A stretch of DNA of 64,000 nt, taken from Bacteroidales bacterium. Its GTDB lineage: Bacteria > Bacteroidota > Bacteroidia > Bacteroidales > UBA932. The notes under the pieces were generated by a model. The model was not told the DNA's origin. It was given only the letters and a program-made list of their open reading frames with translations, and made no database searches. The stretch lies in contig VSOK01000008.1 of NCBI GenBank assembly GCA_009774765.1, positions 10,387-74,386 of the forward strand, written 5' to 3'. Both the position numbers and the translations under genes were made by a program. Positions 35,325-45,086 of the stretch are shown here, piece by piece (position 1 is the stretch's first letter; the number at the start of each line of letters is the position of its first letter).

Positions 35325-36305
35325 ATGAAAAAAAGGGTTCTGATCACAGGGGCAAACAGTCTGCTCGGAGTCAATACGGTAAATGCTTTTCTTGCGGCAG
35401 GATATGCAGTAAGGGGACTTCTGCGCAACAAGGCGTCATACACAGGGGATGCGCATCCCGACCTTGAACTGTATGAAGGTAATTTCACTGATCCCGAATT
35501 TACGGAGAAAGCCATAAAAGACTGCAGCTATGTCGTGCACTGTGCCGCGAAGACAGGCCAGTGCGGTCCTTATGACTCATTTCACAAAGTAAACGTAAGC
35601 GCGACTGAGCAGCTGATAAAGGCGGCAATAGCCAATGGCGTAAAAAGGATAGTATATGTCGGAAGCGCAAACATCTTCGCTTTCGGTGACGGAAACACTC
35701 CCGGCAACGAGGAGCGTCCTATATGCCATCCGTTTTCCGGCTCGGCATACGCAATAAGCAAATTCAAGGCTCGCCAGTGTCTTTGCGCCTATACATCACA
35801 GATTGAAATAGTTACAGTATGCCCGACATTTATGCTCGGCGCATACGACTCAAGACCGAGTTCAGGAAGGATTGTGCTTATGGGGTACGGCAGAAGGATC
35901 CGTTTCTATCCTCCCGGAGGAAAAAATTTCGTGCACGTGCAGGACGTGGCAGAAGGCATCGTCGCAGCAATGGACAAAGGGCACAACGGAGAATGCTATC
36001 TGCTCTCCAACGAGAACATTTCATACAAGGACTTCTTCAGGAGCCTCGCTGAGAAAAGCGGCAAAAACACCGTTCTCATACCTGTTCCCAAATGGATCCT
36101 TCTTGCAGCAGGGACTCTGGGGGATATTGCAGGACACCTTGGCCTGAAGACCGAGGCCACCAGGAACAATATGGAAATCCTGTGCGTACACAACTATTAC
36201 TCCAACGCAAAATCAGTCAGAGAGCTGGGCATGACCTACCGTCCAGTCTCACAGGCAATGGACGATTCCATAGCCTGGTTCCGTATGAGAGGACTGATCA
36301 GATAA
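35325..36305 (+). CDS. Extended SDR (NAD-dependent epimerase/dehydratase family)
   Basis: The 326-residue protein begins KKRVLITGANSLLGVNTVNA (TGxxxxxG NAD loop). It continues with VVHCAAKTGQCGPYDSFHKV and the YAISK catalytic Tyr-x3-Lys, with YVGSANIF supplying the Ser. Layout resembles 3-beta-hydroxysteroid dehydrogenase-like or sugar-nucleotide epimerases. A somewhat hydrophobic stretch (KWILLAAGTLGDIAGHLGL, about 248-266) fits the hydroxysteroid dehydrogenase-like group. The substrate is unknown. With the preceding SDR it forms a two-gene unit, divergent from the LuxR-type regulator. Confidence 0.85.
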   Translation: MKKRVLITGANSLLGVNTVNAFLAAGYAVRGLLRNKASYTGDAHPDLELYEGNFTDPEFTEKAIKDCSYVVHCAAKTGQCGPYDSFHKVNVSATEQLIKAAIANGVKRIVYVGSANIFAFGDGNTPGNEERPICHPFSGSAYAISKFKARQCLCAYTSQIEIVTVCPTFMLGAYDSRPSSGRIVLMGYGRRIRFYPPGGKNFVHVQDVAEGIVAAMDKGHNGECYLLSNENISYKDFFRSLAEKSGKNTVLIPVPKWILLAAGTLGDIAGHLGLKTEATRNNMEILCVHNYYSNAKSVRELGMTYRPVSQAMDDSIAWFRMRGLIR

Positions 36306-36323
36306 ACGGAGCATCACAAGGCG

Positions 36324-37631
36324 TCACTGCCTTGTGATGTGTGCTCCGAGTGAATTCAGACGCAGATCAATATCTTCATATCCGCGGTCTATCTGCTCTA
36401 TATTGCTGATTATGCTGGTACCTTTTGCTGACATTGCCGCTATAAGCAGAGCAATGCCGGCACGTATGTCAGGAGACAGCATATTGCCTGCCTTAAGGCA
36501 GAAATTATGGTCGTGACCTATGACCACAGCCCTGTGAGGGTCACAAAGAATGATCTGGGCTCCCATATCAATCAGCTTGTCGACAAAGAACAGGCGGCTT
36601 TCAAACATCTTCTGATGTATAAGCACGCTGCCTTTGCATTGTGTAGCGACAACAAGCATGACACTCAGCAGGTCCGGGCTGAGTCCTGGCCACGGAGCAT
36701 CAGCGAAAGTCATAATGGACCCGTCAAGAAAAGACTCTATGACATAGCTTTCCTGCTCCGGGACAAAGATGTCGTCACCTCTCTGCTCCAGATGGACTCC
36801 GAGACGGCGGAAATATTCCGGCATAATGCCGAGATTTTCATAGGACACATCCTTTATGGTGATGGAACTGCGGTTGAGAGCGGCCATACCGATAAAACTG
36901 CCTATTTCAATCATATCTGGCAATATGGTATGCGTTGCCTTGTGAAGGGTCTTGACACCCTTGACAGTCAGAAGATTGGAACCTATACCTTCGATCCTGG
37001 CCCCCATATTCACCAGAAGCCGGCTAAGCTGCTGTATATAAGGTTCACAGGCAGCATTATAGATTACGGTAGTACCTTCGGCAAGCACAGCCGCCATCAG
37101 AATATTTGCGGTACCTGTGACAGACGCCTCGTCAAGAAGCATGGAAGCCCCTTTGAGACGTGTGCCGCTATGCAGGTAGAACGCCTTTTTCTTTTCATCA
37201 TATTCAGCCTCCGCCCCAAGGTTCATCATTCCGGATATATGGGTATCCACCCTGCGCCGGCCGATCTTGTCTCCACCCGGCTTCGGGAAGTATGCTCTGC
37301 CGAAACGCGCCAGAAGCGGCCCCACAACCATCACAGACCCGCGCAAAGCAGCACATTTGCGTACAAAGTCATCGCTTGCAGCATATTCCGTATCTATTTC
37401 ATCCGCCTTGAATGTATAACGGCCTTTGTCGTGACGTGTCACTTTCACTCCCATACCTTCAAGAAGAAGTATAAGATTACGCACATCGAGAATTTCCGGT
37501 ATATTGGAAACCGTAACCTCCTCTGACGTCAGCAGTACCGCACTGATAATCTGGAGAGCCTCGTTCTTTGCCCCCTGCGGACGTATCATACCGCTCAGCT
37601 TATAACCTCCTTCAATAACAAATGAACTCAT
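36324..37631 (-). CDS. murA: UDP-N-acetylglucosamine 1-carboxyvinyltransferase (Asp variant)
   Basis: The 435-residue protein is MurA: GMIRPQGAKNEALQIISAVL at the N-terminal Lys-Asn site, MVVGPLLARFGRAYFPKPGG, and TFADAPWPGLSPDLLSVMLV. It transfers enolpyruvate from PEP to UDP-GlcNAc, the first committed step of peptidoglycan synthesis. The loop that holds Cys115 in E. coli (PGGCTIGAR) reads PGGDKIGRR, so Asp121 replaces the cysteine that fosfomycin alkylates. The reaction tolerates Asp. murB follows upstream on the same strand (16-base gap). The stop codon lies in the loop of an inverted repeat (36312-36339). Confidence 0.96.
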   Translation of the reverse strand: MSSFVIEGGYKLSGMIRPQGAKNEALQIISAVLLTSEEVTVSNIPEILDVRNLILLLEGMGVKVTRHDKGRYTFKADEIDTEYAASDDFVRKCAALRGSVMVVGPLLARFGRAYFPKPGGDKIGRRRVDTHISGMMNLGAEAEYDEKKKAFYLHSGTRLKGASMLLDEASVTGTANILMAAVLAEGTTVIYNAACEPYIQQLSRLLVNMGARIEGIGSNLLTVKGVKTLHKATHTILPDMIEIGSFIGMAALNRSSITIKDVSYENLGIMPEYFRRLGVHLEQRGDDIFVPEQESYVIESFLDGSIMTFADAPWPGLSPDLLSVMLVVATQCKGSVLIHQKMFESRLFFVDKLIDMGAQIILCDPHRAVVIGHDHNFCLKAGNMLSPDIRAGIALLIAAMSAKGTSIISNIEQIDRGYEDIDLRLNSLGAHITRQ

Positions 37632-37647
37632 ATCAATATCATTTTAT

Positions 37648-38709
37648 TCAGACGTGCTCCACTTCAGGATGGAGCTGTATATCAAATTTTTCCATAACGG
37701 ACCTGATTATTTTCCGCTCCAATGCGACAACTTCGTCCGGAGAGGCATTGCCGGTCACATTGACAAGCACAAGAGGCTGTTTCCCGTAGACTCCGACATT
37801 GCCTTCAATATAACCTTTCCAGCCGCACTGCTCAATCAGCCAGGCTGCAGGAATCTTTACAAAACCGGAACCTGCATCATATCCAGGCACAGTACAGTTG
37901 TCCCCGAGTGAAAGTCTGGCCACAGACACGACTTTGTCGTATGCTGATTTGGGCACTACAGGATTTTTGAAAAAACTTCCCGCACTGCCTGTCTCTGAAG
38001 GCTCAGGAAGCTTGGTCTTCCGGACATCGGTAATGACTTTCCTTACAAGTCCAGGCGTCAGTACCTTCAGAAGCTCATCTCCGGATACCCCGGCCTCTTC
38101 TTCCACAGCAGACCTGATATGCCCGTAGTCAAGGACAGGAGCAGGAGTCCTATGCAGACGGAAAACGACAGAGGTAACTACATATCTGCCTTTCCGGTCT
38201 GTCTTGAAAAGCGATTCCCGATAGCCATATCCGCACTCATCCCGAGAAAATTCAACTATACGTCCCGTTACGGCATCAAAACACTTGACTTTGTATATAA
38301 TATCCTTGACTTCAACTCCGTACGCGCCGATATTCTGCACTGCAGCCGCGCCTGTTTCACCTGGAATATAAGACAGGTTCTCCGCACCCCAAAGATTATT
38401 CTCCGCCGCCCAGCCGCAAAAATCATCGAACACGACACCTGCACCGACTTCAACACAGCAGTCCGTGGACTGGAAGTCAGGATCGATAAACCTGATCCTT
38501 GAATGAAATACAGTACCAGGAAAATCCTTAGTAAAAAGCAGATTGCTGCCTCCTCCTATATGGAGTACAGGCTTAGGAAGGTCATACAGATGCCCGGCAT
38601 ACAGCTTCTCCAGCTCCCCGACACTGTCATATTCCACAAGGCAGGCACAATGCACCTTCATTCCGAAAGTGTTGCGTGCTGTAAGATCATAGTCCCGGAT
38701 GATTTCCAT
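37648..38709 (-). CDS. murB: UDP-N-acetylenolpyruvoylglucosamine reductase
   Basis: The 353-residue protein is a type I MurB. It shows LTARNTFGMKVHCACLVEY, the FAD motif VLHIGGGSNLLFTKDFPGTV, NIGAYGVEVKDIIYKVKCFD, the catalytic-Ser segment GSAGSFFKNP and C-terminal PAAWLIEQCGWKG. It reduces the enolpyruvyl product of MurA to UDP-N-acetylmuramate using NADPH and FAD. The order murB then murA on the same strand makes a two-step module. Confidence 0.96.
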   Translation of the reverse strand: MEIIRDYDLTARNTFGMKVHCACLVEYDSVGELEKLYAGHLYDLPKPVLHIGGGSNLLFTKDFPGTVFHSRIRFIDPDFQSTDCCVEVGAGVVFDDFCGWAAENNLWGAENLSYIPGETGAAAVQNIGAYGVEVKDIIYKVKCFDAVTGRIVEFSRDECGYGYRESLFKTDRKGRYVVTSVVFRLHRTPAPVLDYGHIRSAVEEEAGVSGDELLKVLTPGLVRKVITDVRKTKLPEPSETGSAGSFFKNPVVPKSAYDKVVSVARLSLGDNCTVPGYDAGSGFVKIPAAWLIEQCGWKGYIEGNVGVYGKQPLVLVNVTGNASPDEVVALERKIIRSVMEKFDIQLHPEVEHV

Positions 38710-38736
38710 CGCAATATCCTGTCAATTCATAAAACG

Positions 38737-40134
38737 CTATTCCACCAGGGCAAAATGCAACCCGTCGAGCTTGTCCCAGGCACCACGGGTGAAGTCAGGG
38801 ACCCTGACCGGCTTGCTTCCGTTCTCTATGGAAGCTGATGTCAGTTCACCGATGCAGGACCACTCGGCTGCGTCATAGACGTCCTGGTCCAAAGGAAGAC
38901 CGTTGCGCAGACAATAGACAAGACGGTAGTCCATTATGAAGTCCATTCCGCCATGACCGCCAACTTTCTTTGCCTTTTCCTCTATTTCCTTGACGATAGG
39001 ATGACGGTACTTCTCCATCAACGCATCACGGACGTCATCAGGAACAAAGCTATGGGAAGAAATGTCATCATAAGACCTGATGGAGTCTTCTATCTGGTCC
39101 GGCTCAAAAGAGTAGCCAGGATAAGGGTACTTCTCTGCATAGCCTTTCGTCCCGACAACCTGGTACATACGGTCGTATGGACGCGGAGTATAAACGTTGT
39201 GCTGGAGGAGGATGGTCTTTTCGTTCACGGTACGGATTACGGTAGTCGTCTGGTCACCGTTGGCAAAAGAATCCTTGCCCATACGATCCTCGGCAAGACT
39301 GCGGCCTATCACCGATTTCGTGTCCATCGATACAAGATAGTCCATACGGTCACCGCGGTGGATGCCAAGCACCTGGCAGTCAGGGCCGAGACCGTGCGTC
39401 GCATACACATCGCCGCGATGAGAGCGGTTGAAATCAAGGCGCCAGTTGCCGTAGTAATCATCCCAGTACTCGGAAAGATTATGGATATAAGAGCCTTCAG
39501 CATGCAGTATCTCACCGAAAAGGCCCTGCTGCGCCATATTAAGCGTCGTCAGCTCAAAGAAGTCGTAGACGCAGTTCTCAAGCATCATACAGTGACGGCG
39601 CGTGCGCTCAGAGGTGTCAACCAGACGCCAGCAATCAGCCACTGACGTCGCGGCCGGGACCTCAACGGCAACGTGCTTGCCGTGCTCCATCGCGTAGACA
39701 GCCATGTCGGTGTGGCTGAGCCAGTCTGTGCAGATGTAAACAAGGTCGATGTCATCGCGTTCGCACAGACGCATCCAGCCGTCAGGGCCGCTGTAACCGG
39801 AGGCGGAAGGGAGACCGCGGCCGAGAAGAAGCTCCTGGCAAGAGTCGACGCGGGACTCCTCAAGGTCGCACAGGGCAACCACGCGAACACCGTCTATATA
39901 TGAAAAACGGTAGACCGCGGAAGGACCGCGCATACCGAGCCCGATGAAGCCGACACGCACCGTGTCAAGCGGAGAAGCGGCAAAGGACAGCATATCGGTC
40001 TGACCCGGAGCACGCGAAGGCTCCGGGAACACTATCACACCGTCCTGGATTCTGTAGGGTCCTTCATTGCAGGAGGACAATATACCGCATATCACCAGAC
40101 ATACCGTACAAAGAGCATAAAACCGTTTTTTCAT
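38737..40134 (-). CDS. GH109 glycosidase-like lipoprotein (Gfo/Idh/MocA fold)
   Basis: The 465-residue protein has a lipoprotein signal (…VCLVICGILSSC, Cys22) and then a Rossmann domain beginning VRVGFIGLGMRGPSAVYRF (about 60-78). Further segments match GH109 alpha-N-acetylgalactosaminidases as I know them: MLENCVYDFFELTTLNMAQQ, GDVYATHGLGPDCQVL, RMDYLVSMDTKS and TPRPYDRMYQVVGTKG. GH109 enzymes keep a tightly bound NAD and cleave terminal GalNAc by an oxidation-elimination route. A surface or periplasmic GalNAc-removing enzyme would fit a gut bacterium acting on mucin or host glycans (inference). A plain oxidoreductase is the alternative. It ends in TAG. Confidence 0.85.
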   Translation of the reverse strand: MKKRFYALCTVCLVICGILSSCNEGPYRIQDGVIVFPEPSRAPGQTDMLSFAASPLDTVRVGFIGLGMRGPSAVYRFSYIDGVRVVALCDLEESRVDSCQELLLGRGLPSASGYSGPDGWMRLCERDDIDLVYICTDWLSHTDMAVYAMEHGKHVAVEVPAATSVADCWRLVDTSERTRRHCMMLENCVYDFFELTTLNMAQQGLFGEILHAEGSYIHNLSEYWDDYYGNWRLDFNRSHRGDVYATHGLGPDCQVLGIHRGDRMDYLVSMDTKSVIGRSLAEDRMGKDSFANGDQTTTVIRTVNEKTILLQHNVYTPRPYDRMYQVVGTKGYAEKYPYPGYSFEPDQIEDSIRSYDDISSHSFVPDDVRDALMEKYRHPIVKEIEEKAKKVGGHGGMDFIMDYRLVYCLRNGLPLDQDVYDAAEWSCIGELTSASIENGSKPVRVPDFTRGAWDKLDGLHFALVE

Positions 40135-40159
40135 AATATGATTTTTTATGTTAATGTTC

Positions 40160-42349
40160 CTATCCTATCTCGGCTCCGTTGGAAAGAGTCTCCTGAGGAG
40201 TGACAAAACGCATTTTGCCGTCTCCCTGACGGGCCATCAGAATCATACCCTTTGATTCTATCCCGCGTATTTTGCGAGGAGCCAGGTTGGCAAGGATACA
40301 AATCTGCTTTCCGACCATATCTTCAGGAGAATAATACTCAGCGATACCGGACACTATAGTACGTGTATCGATACCCGTATCTATAGTAAGCTTGAGAAGT
40401 TTGTCTGTCTTGGGCACCCGCTCAGCCTCAATGACCGTAGCCGTGCGTATATCCATTTTCCCAAAATCATCAAATGTACATTCCTCTTTCTGAGGAGCGA
40501 CCACTTTTGCAGCCTCCGCTGCAGCTTCAGCCGCCTTTTCCGCCCTTATCGCATCAAGACGGTCAAGCTGCGCCTGTATGGCATCATCCTCTATCTTGGC
40601 AAAAAGCAGCTCCGCCGCACCTATCTGGTGGCCCTCAGGAAGCAGGTCTCCATTCCCGAGCATATCCCATTTCAGGCATACGCATTTACCCTCACCCGGG
40701 CAGACTGAAGACGCACAGACTGCCGGCACGGTATGCAACGCCGCACCTTCACCGTCTCTGTATGTATTGACGGTCTCCTGCTCTCCCTTACGGTGATCCG
40801 TTCCGGCACAAAGACATACATCCAGCATTTTGCGCAGCTTCTCGGAAGAGAACGGCAGGAACGGCTCGAATGCAATCGCCAGAGACGCACATATCTGAAG
40901 GCTGACATTCAATATGGTGGCACAACGCGCCATATCAGACTTGGCCACTTTCCACGGTTCAGTATCTGAGATATACTTGTTTCCCACGCGTGCGATTCCC
41001 ATAGCATCCTTCAGTGCCTCACGGAAATGGTAGCTATCAAGGTTCTTCTCCATACTTGCCCTGAGCACAGGGATTTCAGCCAGAGCCTCCCTGTCAATGT
41101 CAAGAAGTTCTCCCGCTGCAGGTACCTTACCTTCAAAATATTTATGCGTAAGCACTACGGCACGGTTGACGAAATTACCGAAGATGGCGACAAGCTCACT
41201 GTTGTTGCGTGCCTGGAAGTCTTTCCATGAAAAATCATTGTCTTTAGTCTCAGGAGCATTGGCCGTCAGGACATAGCGCAGCACATCCTCCTTGCCCGGG
41301 AACTGCTCGAGATATTCGTGAGCCCACACGGCCCAGTTGCGTGAAGTTGAGATCTTGTCCCCTTCAAGGTTAAGAAACTCGTTTGCAGGAACATTCTCAG
41401 GAAGTATATAATCACCGTATGCCTTGAGCATAGACGGGAATACAATGCAATGGAACACGATATTGTCCTTGCCGATAAAGTGCACAAGCTTGGTGTCACG
41501 GGATTTCCACCAGGTCTCCCAGGACTGCGGAAGCAGCTCTTTAGTATTTGATATATATCCGATAGGAGCATCGAACCACACATAAAGCACCTTTCCCTCG
41601 GCCCCCTCAACAGGAACCGGCACTCCCCAGTCAAGGTCACGGCTCACCGCACGCGGCTGAAGCCCTCCGTCAATCCAGGATTTGCACTGTCCGTACACAT
41701 TTGTCCTCCACTCCTTGTGCCCGTCAAGAATCCATTCCTTCAACCAGGACTCATACCGGTCAAGAGGAAGATACCAGTGTTTTGTGCTCTTCTTGACAAG
41801 CGCGCTTCCGCTCAAAGCTGATTTCGGATTGATCAGCTCATCCGGAGAAAGGGTGCTTCCGCATTTCTCGCACTGGTCACCGTATGCTCCCTCAGAGCCG
41901 CATTTTGGACAGGTACCGGTAATATAGCGGTCTGCAAGAAAGGTTCCCGCAGCCTCATCATAATACTGCTCGCTCTCCTTCTCTATGAATTTGCCCTCGT
42001 CATACAGCTTGCGGAAAAATTCCGAAGCCGTCACGGAATGGGTCTCGGATGATGTCCGGGAATATATGTCAAAGTTGATTCCCAGCCCGGAAAACGAATC
42101 CCTGATAATCTTGTTATATGTGTCCACAATATCCTGTGGAGTACATCCCTGCTTCTGGGCCTTGATGGTGATAGGCACACCGTGCTCGTCGGAACCGCAG
42201 ACATAAAGCACGTCCTCCCCCTTCATCCTCAGATACCTCACATAAATGTCCGCCGGCACATACACTCCGGCAAGATGACCGATATGCACCGGTCCGTTGG
42301 CGTATGGCAACGCGCAGGTCACCAAAGTACGTTTGTAATTGCTGTCCAT
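40160..42349 (-). CDS. metG: Methionyl-tRNA synthetase with Cys-rich insertion
   Basis: The 729-residue protein has the catalytic motifs HIGH (residues 22-25) and KISTS (about 332-336, the KMSKS loop). It has the four-Cys zinc knuckle (Cys149, Cys152, Cys162, Cys165), an anticodon-binding helical domain, and a C-terminal OB-fold tRNA-binding domain (about 620-729, [20 protein letters not shown]). Between [15 protein letters not shown] and [14 protein letters not shown] lies an extra segment of about 50 residues (about 510-560). It contains CLCAGTDH and [17 protein letters not shown], seven cysteines in all, which I do not recall in relatives. The reading frame is open throughout. Confidence 0.96.
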   Translation of the reverse strand: MDSNYKRTLVTCALPYANGPVHIGHLAGVYVPADIYVRYLRMKGEDVLYVCGSDEHGVPITIKAQKQGCTPQDIVDTYNKIIRDSFSGLGINFDIYSRTSSETHSVTASEFFRKLYDEGKFIEKESEQYYDEAAGTFLADRYITGTCPKCGSEGAYGDQCEKCGSTLSPDELINPKSALSGSALVKKSTKHWYLPLDRYESWLKEWILDGHKEWRTNVYGQCKSWIDGGLQPRAVSRDLDWGVPVPVEGAEGKVLYVWFDAPIGYISNTKELLPQSWETWWKSRDTKLVHFIGKDNIVFHCIVFPSMLKAYGDYILPENVPANEFLNLEGDKISTSRNWAVWAHEYLEQFPGKEDVLRYVLTANAPETKDNDFSWKDFQARNNSELVAIFGNFVNRAVVLTHKYFEGKVPAAGELLDIDREALAEIPVLRASMEKNLDSYHFREALKDAMGIARVGNKYISDTEPWKVAKSDMARCATILNVSLQICASLAIAFEPFLPFSSEKLRKMLDVCLCAGTDHRKGEQETVNTYRDGEGAALHTVPAVCASSVCPGEGKCVCLKWDMLGNGDLLPEGHQIGAAELLFAKIEDDAIQAQLDRLDAIRAEKAAEAAAEAAKVVAPQKEECTFDDFGKMDIRTATVIEAERVPKTDKLLKLTIDTGIDTRTIVSGIAEYYSPEDMVGKQICILANLAPRKIRGIESKGMILMARQGDGKMRFVTPQETLSNGAEIG

Positions 42350-42361
42350 ATACTTTTCTGT

Positions 42362-44356
42362 TTATTTTCTGTTGAATCCCCTTCCAAGCTTTTCATTCAT
42401 AATCATTTTCTTGCGGTTGAGATCCTGAAGCTCTTCAAGAATATCCTTCTGTCCCTCAATATCCCCTGGATCAAGCGCAAGAAGCTTTTCGGAAATATCC
42501 TTTATCCTCTTTTCTATGCGTTTTACTTTATATATGATAATAGAACGGGGCACATACATCACAAGCTGTGTCGCCTCTGCCGTCATAGAGTCAAGATAGT
42601 TCTTGACTGTTAGGTCGTATTTCGGAACCACAAGGTCCAAAGCGACCTCTGCCACATAACGGTCACTGCTGTTCATAATCCTCTGGGCAATCTGGTCCTG
42701 AGACAGCCCCTCCTCATATAATTCAAAATAACGTTCGTATGCATTGTGATAGAGTTCATTGCAGAACTCATCACCGTCAGCGGCAAGCGAAACGTCAATA
42801 AAATCAGCCACTGTCAGCGGTTCCTCCGAAAAAAAGTCCGAATCACGGTCAAACTGCAGCACCTCCTGTCCCTTGTTCAGGACAAAATCAAGCAGCTCAC
42901 GTTCGCAAGGCGCAAGCATCGGATCGGTAATCCCCGGCTTTGCGGCAGGTTCAATCCTCACATCCTCACGGACCGGCACACTCCCGTTGTCCGGACCATC
43001 AACGTAGACAGGCTTCCTTGCCTGTCTGTCATTATGCTTCTTCTCTTCCGCCAGCAGTTCTCCTCTTGTCGTCCTTATCCTGTCAAACAGTATCTGCGCC
43101 TCTATATTGAACTTGATGCTGCAGCTCTCCACATAGACAGACCTTTTGACCGCATCAGGAATCAACGCTATCGTATCGGCTATATCGTTTATCAGATTGG
43201 CTTTCTTCAGCGGGTCACCTCCGGCCTCATTGAGGAGCAGATCAGATTTGAAACTGATGAAATCCTGTTCGTGCTCACTTATAAAGCCACGGACTTCCTC
43301 CTGAGTATGCTTGCGTGAGAACGAATCCGGATCATCACCGTCAGGGAGAAGCACCACCTTTACATTCATACCCTCCTTCAGCACAAGACCGATACCCCTC
43401 AATGCGGCGTGTATCCCGGCGGAATCCCCGTCATATATGATAGTTACATTTTCCGTGAACTTCCTTATCAGCCTTATCTGCTCCACGGTCAGGGATGTAC
43501 CGCTTGAAGCGACGACATTGGTGATTCCGAGCTGGTGCATCGAGATGACATCAAGATAGCCTTCCACAAGAAGACAATTGTCCTGACGCGAAATCTCATT
43601 CTTGGCAAAATAGATTCCGTACAGGGACTTGCTCTTGACATATATCTCAGTCTCGGGAGAATTGACATATTTTGCCACGGTCTTGTCAGACCTCAGGGTA
43701 CGGCATCCGAAAGCTATGACCCTTCCGCTTACAGAATGGATTGGAAAGACCACCCTTTCATAGAACCTGTCCGTAAGACTGCCGTCATCCCTCCTTACGC
43801 ACAGTCCGGTATCAACAAGGAACTCTTCCTTGTATCCCGCCTCACGGGCTGTACGGGACAAAGACTTCCTGTCAGAAGGAGCCCATCCGAGACCGAATTT
43901 CTCAATCGTCGCATCCTCCAGACCTCTTGACTGGAAATAGGCATAACCGACCGACCGGCCCTCCTGGGTCCTGAGCGAATCACGGAAAAATCTGGAGGCA
44001 TACTCCGAGACAAGAAGCAGGCTTTCATTCCTCTGCCTTCCGGCAATTTCCTCGGCCGTCTCCTCCTTTTCCACCACCTCTATATTGTATTTTCTCGCAA
44101 GGTACTTCAGAGCATCGACATAAGACAGCGTCTCATGCTCCATCACGAACCCAACGGCCGTACCGGACTTGCCGCATCCGAAACATTTGTATATACCTTT
44201 GGCAGGAGACACGTAGAAAGACGGGGTCTTCTCATTATGGAACGGACAGCAGGCCATATAATTGGCCCCACGCCGCTTCAAAGTGACGAAATCCCCGACC
44301 ACATCAACGATCTGCGCTGAATCCAGTATCTGATCAACGGTCTGCTTTGGTATCAT
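42362..44356 (-). CDS. dnaG: DNA primase
   Basis: The 664-residue protein has the CHC2 zinc ribbon (CPFHNEKTPSFYVSP … KGIYKCFGCGKSG, about 37-64) and the RNA polymerase domain with a TOPRIM fold (LLVEGYLDVISMHQLGI; IYDGDSAGIHAALRGI). A C-terminal helicase-binding region (about 450-664) completes it. It synthesises RNA primers at the replication fork with DnaB. Length and domain order are normal for Bacteroidota. The gap to metG is only 12 bases. Confidence 0.96.
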   Translation of the reverse strand: MIPKQTVDQILDSAQIVDVVGDFVTLKRRGANYMACCPFHNEKTPSFYVSPAKGIYKCFGCGKSGTAVGFVMEHETLSYVDALKYLARKYNIEVVEKEETAEEIAGRQRNESLLLVSEYASRFFRDSLRTQEGRSVGYAYFQSRGLEDATIEKFGLGWAPSDRKSLSRTAREAGYKEEFLVDTGLCVRRDDGSLTDRFYERVVFPIHSVSGRVIAFGCRTLRSDKTVAKYVNSPETEIYVKSKSLYGIYFAKNEISRQDNCLLVEGYLDVISMHQLGITNVVASSGTSLTVEQIRLIRKFTENVTIIYDGDSAGIHAALRGIGLVLKEGMNVKVVLLPDGDDPDSFSRKHTQEEVRGFISEHEQDFISFKSDLLLNEAGGDPLKKANLINDIADTIALIPDAVKRSVYVESCSIKFNIEAQILFDRIRTTRGELLAEEKKHNDRQARKPVYVDGPDNGSVPVREDVRIEPAAKPGITDPMLAPCERELLDFVLNKGQEVLQFDRDSDFFSEEPLTVADFIDVSLAADGDEFCNELYHNAYERYFELYEEGLSQDQIAQRIMNSSDRYVAEVALDLVVPKYDLTVKNYLDSMTAEATQLVMYVPRSIIIYKVKRIEKRIKDISEKLLALDPGDIEGQKDILEELQDLNRKKMIMNEKLGRGFNRK

Positions 44357-44363
44357 TCCGGCA

Positions 44364-44996
44364 TCAATCCTCTACTTTTTCGTATTCCACGTCCTTGACA
44401 TCAGACAGATTGCCGACCTTGCCCGTATTATTGGTCTCAGGTCCGGAAAATTTGACATCATAGGCCTTCATAGCCTTGTTCATCCTGCAGGTAGCAAGGA
44501 ATTCAGAGATTCCGTACACAAGAGTAGCTATACCTGCTACAAGAGTAAGCGCGGAGGCTGAACCGAAAGGGTTGAAAAGCAGAAGAGAGCCGCCGATGGC
44601 GCACAGCACCGGAAAGATAAAGAACATAAATCCGAAACCTATCACACTCGTAGTGCTCGCGAGCACCACTATCTGAAATACACCGAGTACAAGCAGCACG
44701 ACTCCGAGAAGGAATATTATCACGCTTGCCACAGCTCCCGGATACATAAATATTATCACACCCAACACGACATCGACAACCGCATTTGCTACCATAAGGC
44801 TAAGCGCGCCTCTCTGCCTGTTGATGATCCCGTATGCGAAAGACACCAGTCCGGAAGCTATCAGAAAAGCCGCCAGAACCTTCACGACAAGCATCAGGGA
44901 TGTCTCCGGCTTTATGACCATTATCAAACCTACAACAATAGCGGCTATGGCTCTCAGCCAGCCTCCGAATCTGTTCTTGAAACCGAAAGTAATCAT
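44364..44996 (-). CDS. DUF308/HdeD-like multipass membrane protein
   Basis: The 210-residue protein has six hydrophobic helices between about 12 and 160: AIAAIVVGLIMVIKPETSLM, VLAAFLIASGLVSFAYGII, VVDVVLGVIIFMYPG, VIIFLLGVVLLVLGVFQIVV, FGFMFFIFPVLCAIGGSLLL and LTLVAGIATLVYGI. Paired repeats of the type GxxLVxxP are typical of DUF308, the HdeD acid-resistance family. The hydrophilic C-terminal tail (165-210) is charged. Molecular function is unknown. It lies 7 bases from dnaG and is the first gene of that minus-strand run, divergent from fhs. Confidence 0.85.
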   Translation of the reverse strand: MITFGFKNRFGGWLRAIAAIVVGLIMVIKPETSLMLVVKVLAAFLIASGLVSFAYGIINRQRGALSLMVANAVVDVVLGVIIFMYPGAVASVIIFLLGVVLLVLGVFQIVVLASTTSVIGFGFMFFIFPVLCAIGGSLLLFNPFGSASALTLVAGIATLVYGISEFLATCRMNKAMKAYDVKFSGPETNNTGKVGNLSDVKDVEYEKVED

Positions 44997-45086
44997 TTTG
45001 AATCTTACATATTACAACATCTGCAAAAATAAGGATTTTTTAGTATTTTCGCGGCTCTTTTATCATATAATGTATAAGTTAGCGGT

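Noticed and set aside
36312..36339. Terminator at the 3' end of murA
   Set aside because: The 11-bp inverted repeat is within the last murA codons and its stop, and no T-tract follows on either strand, so termination is doubtful.
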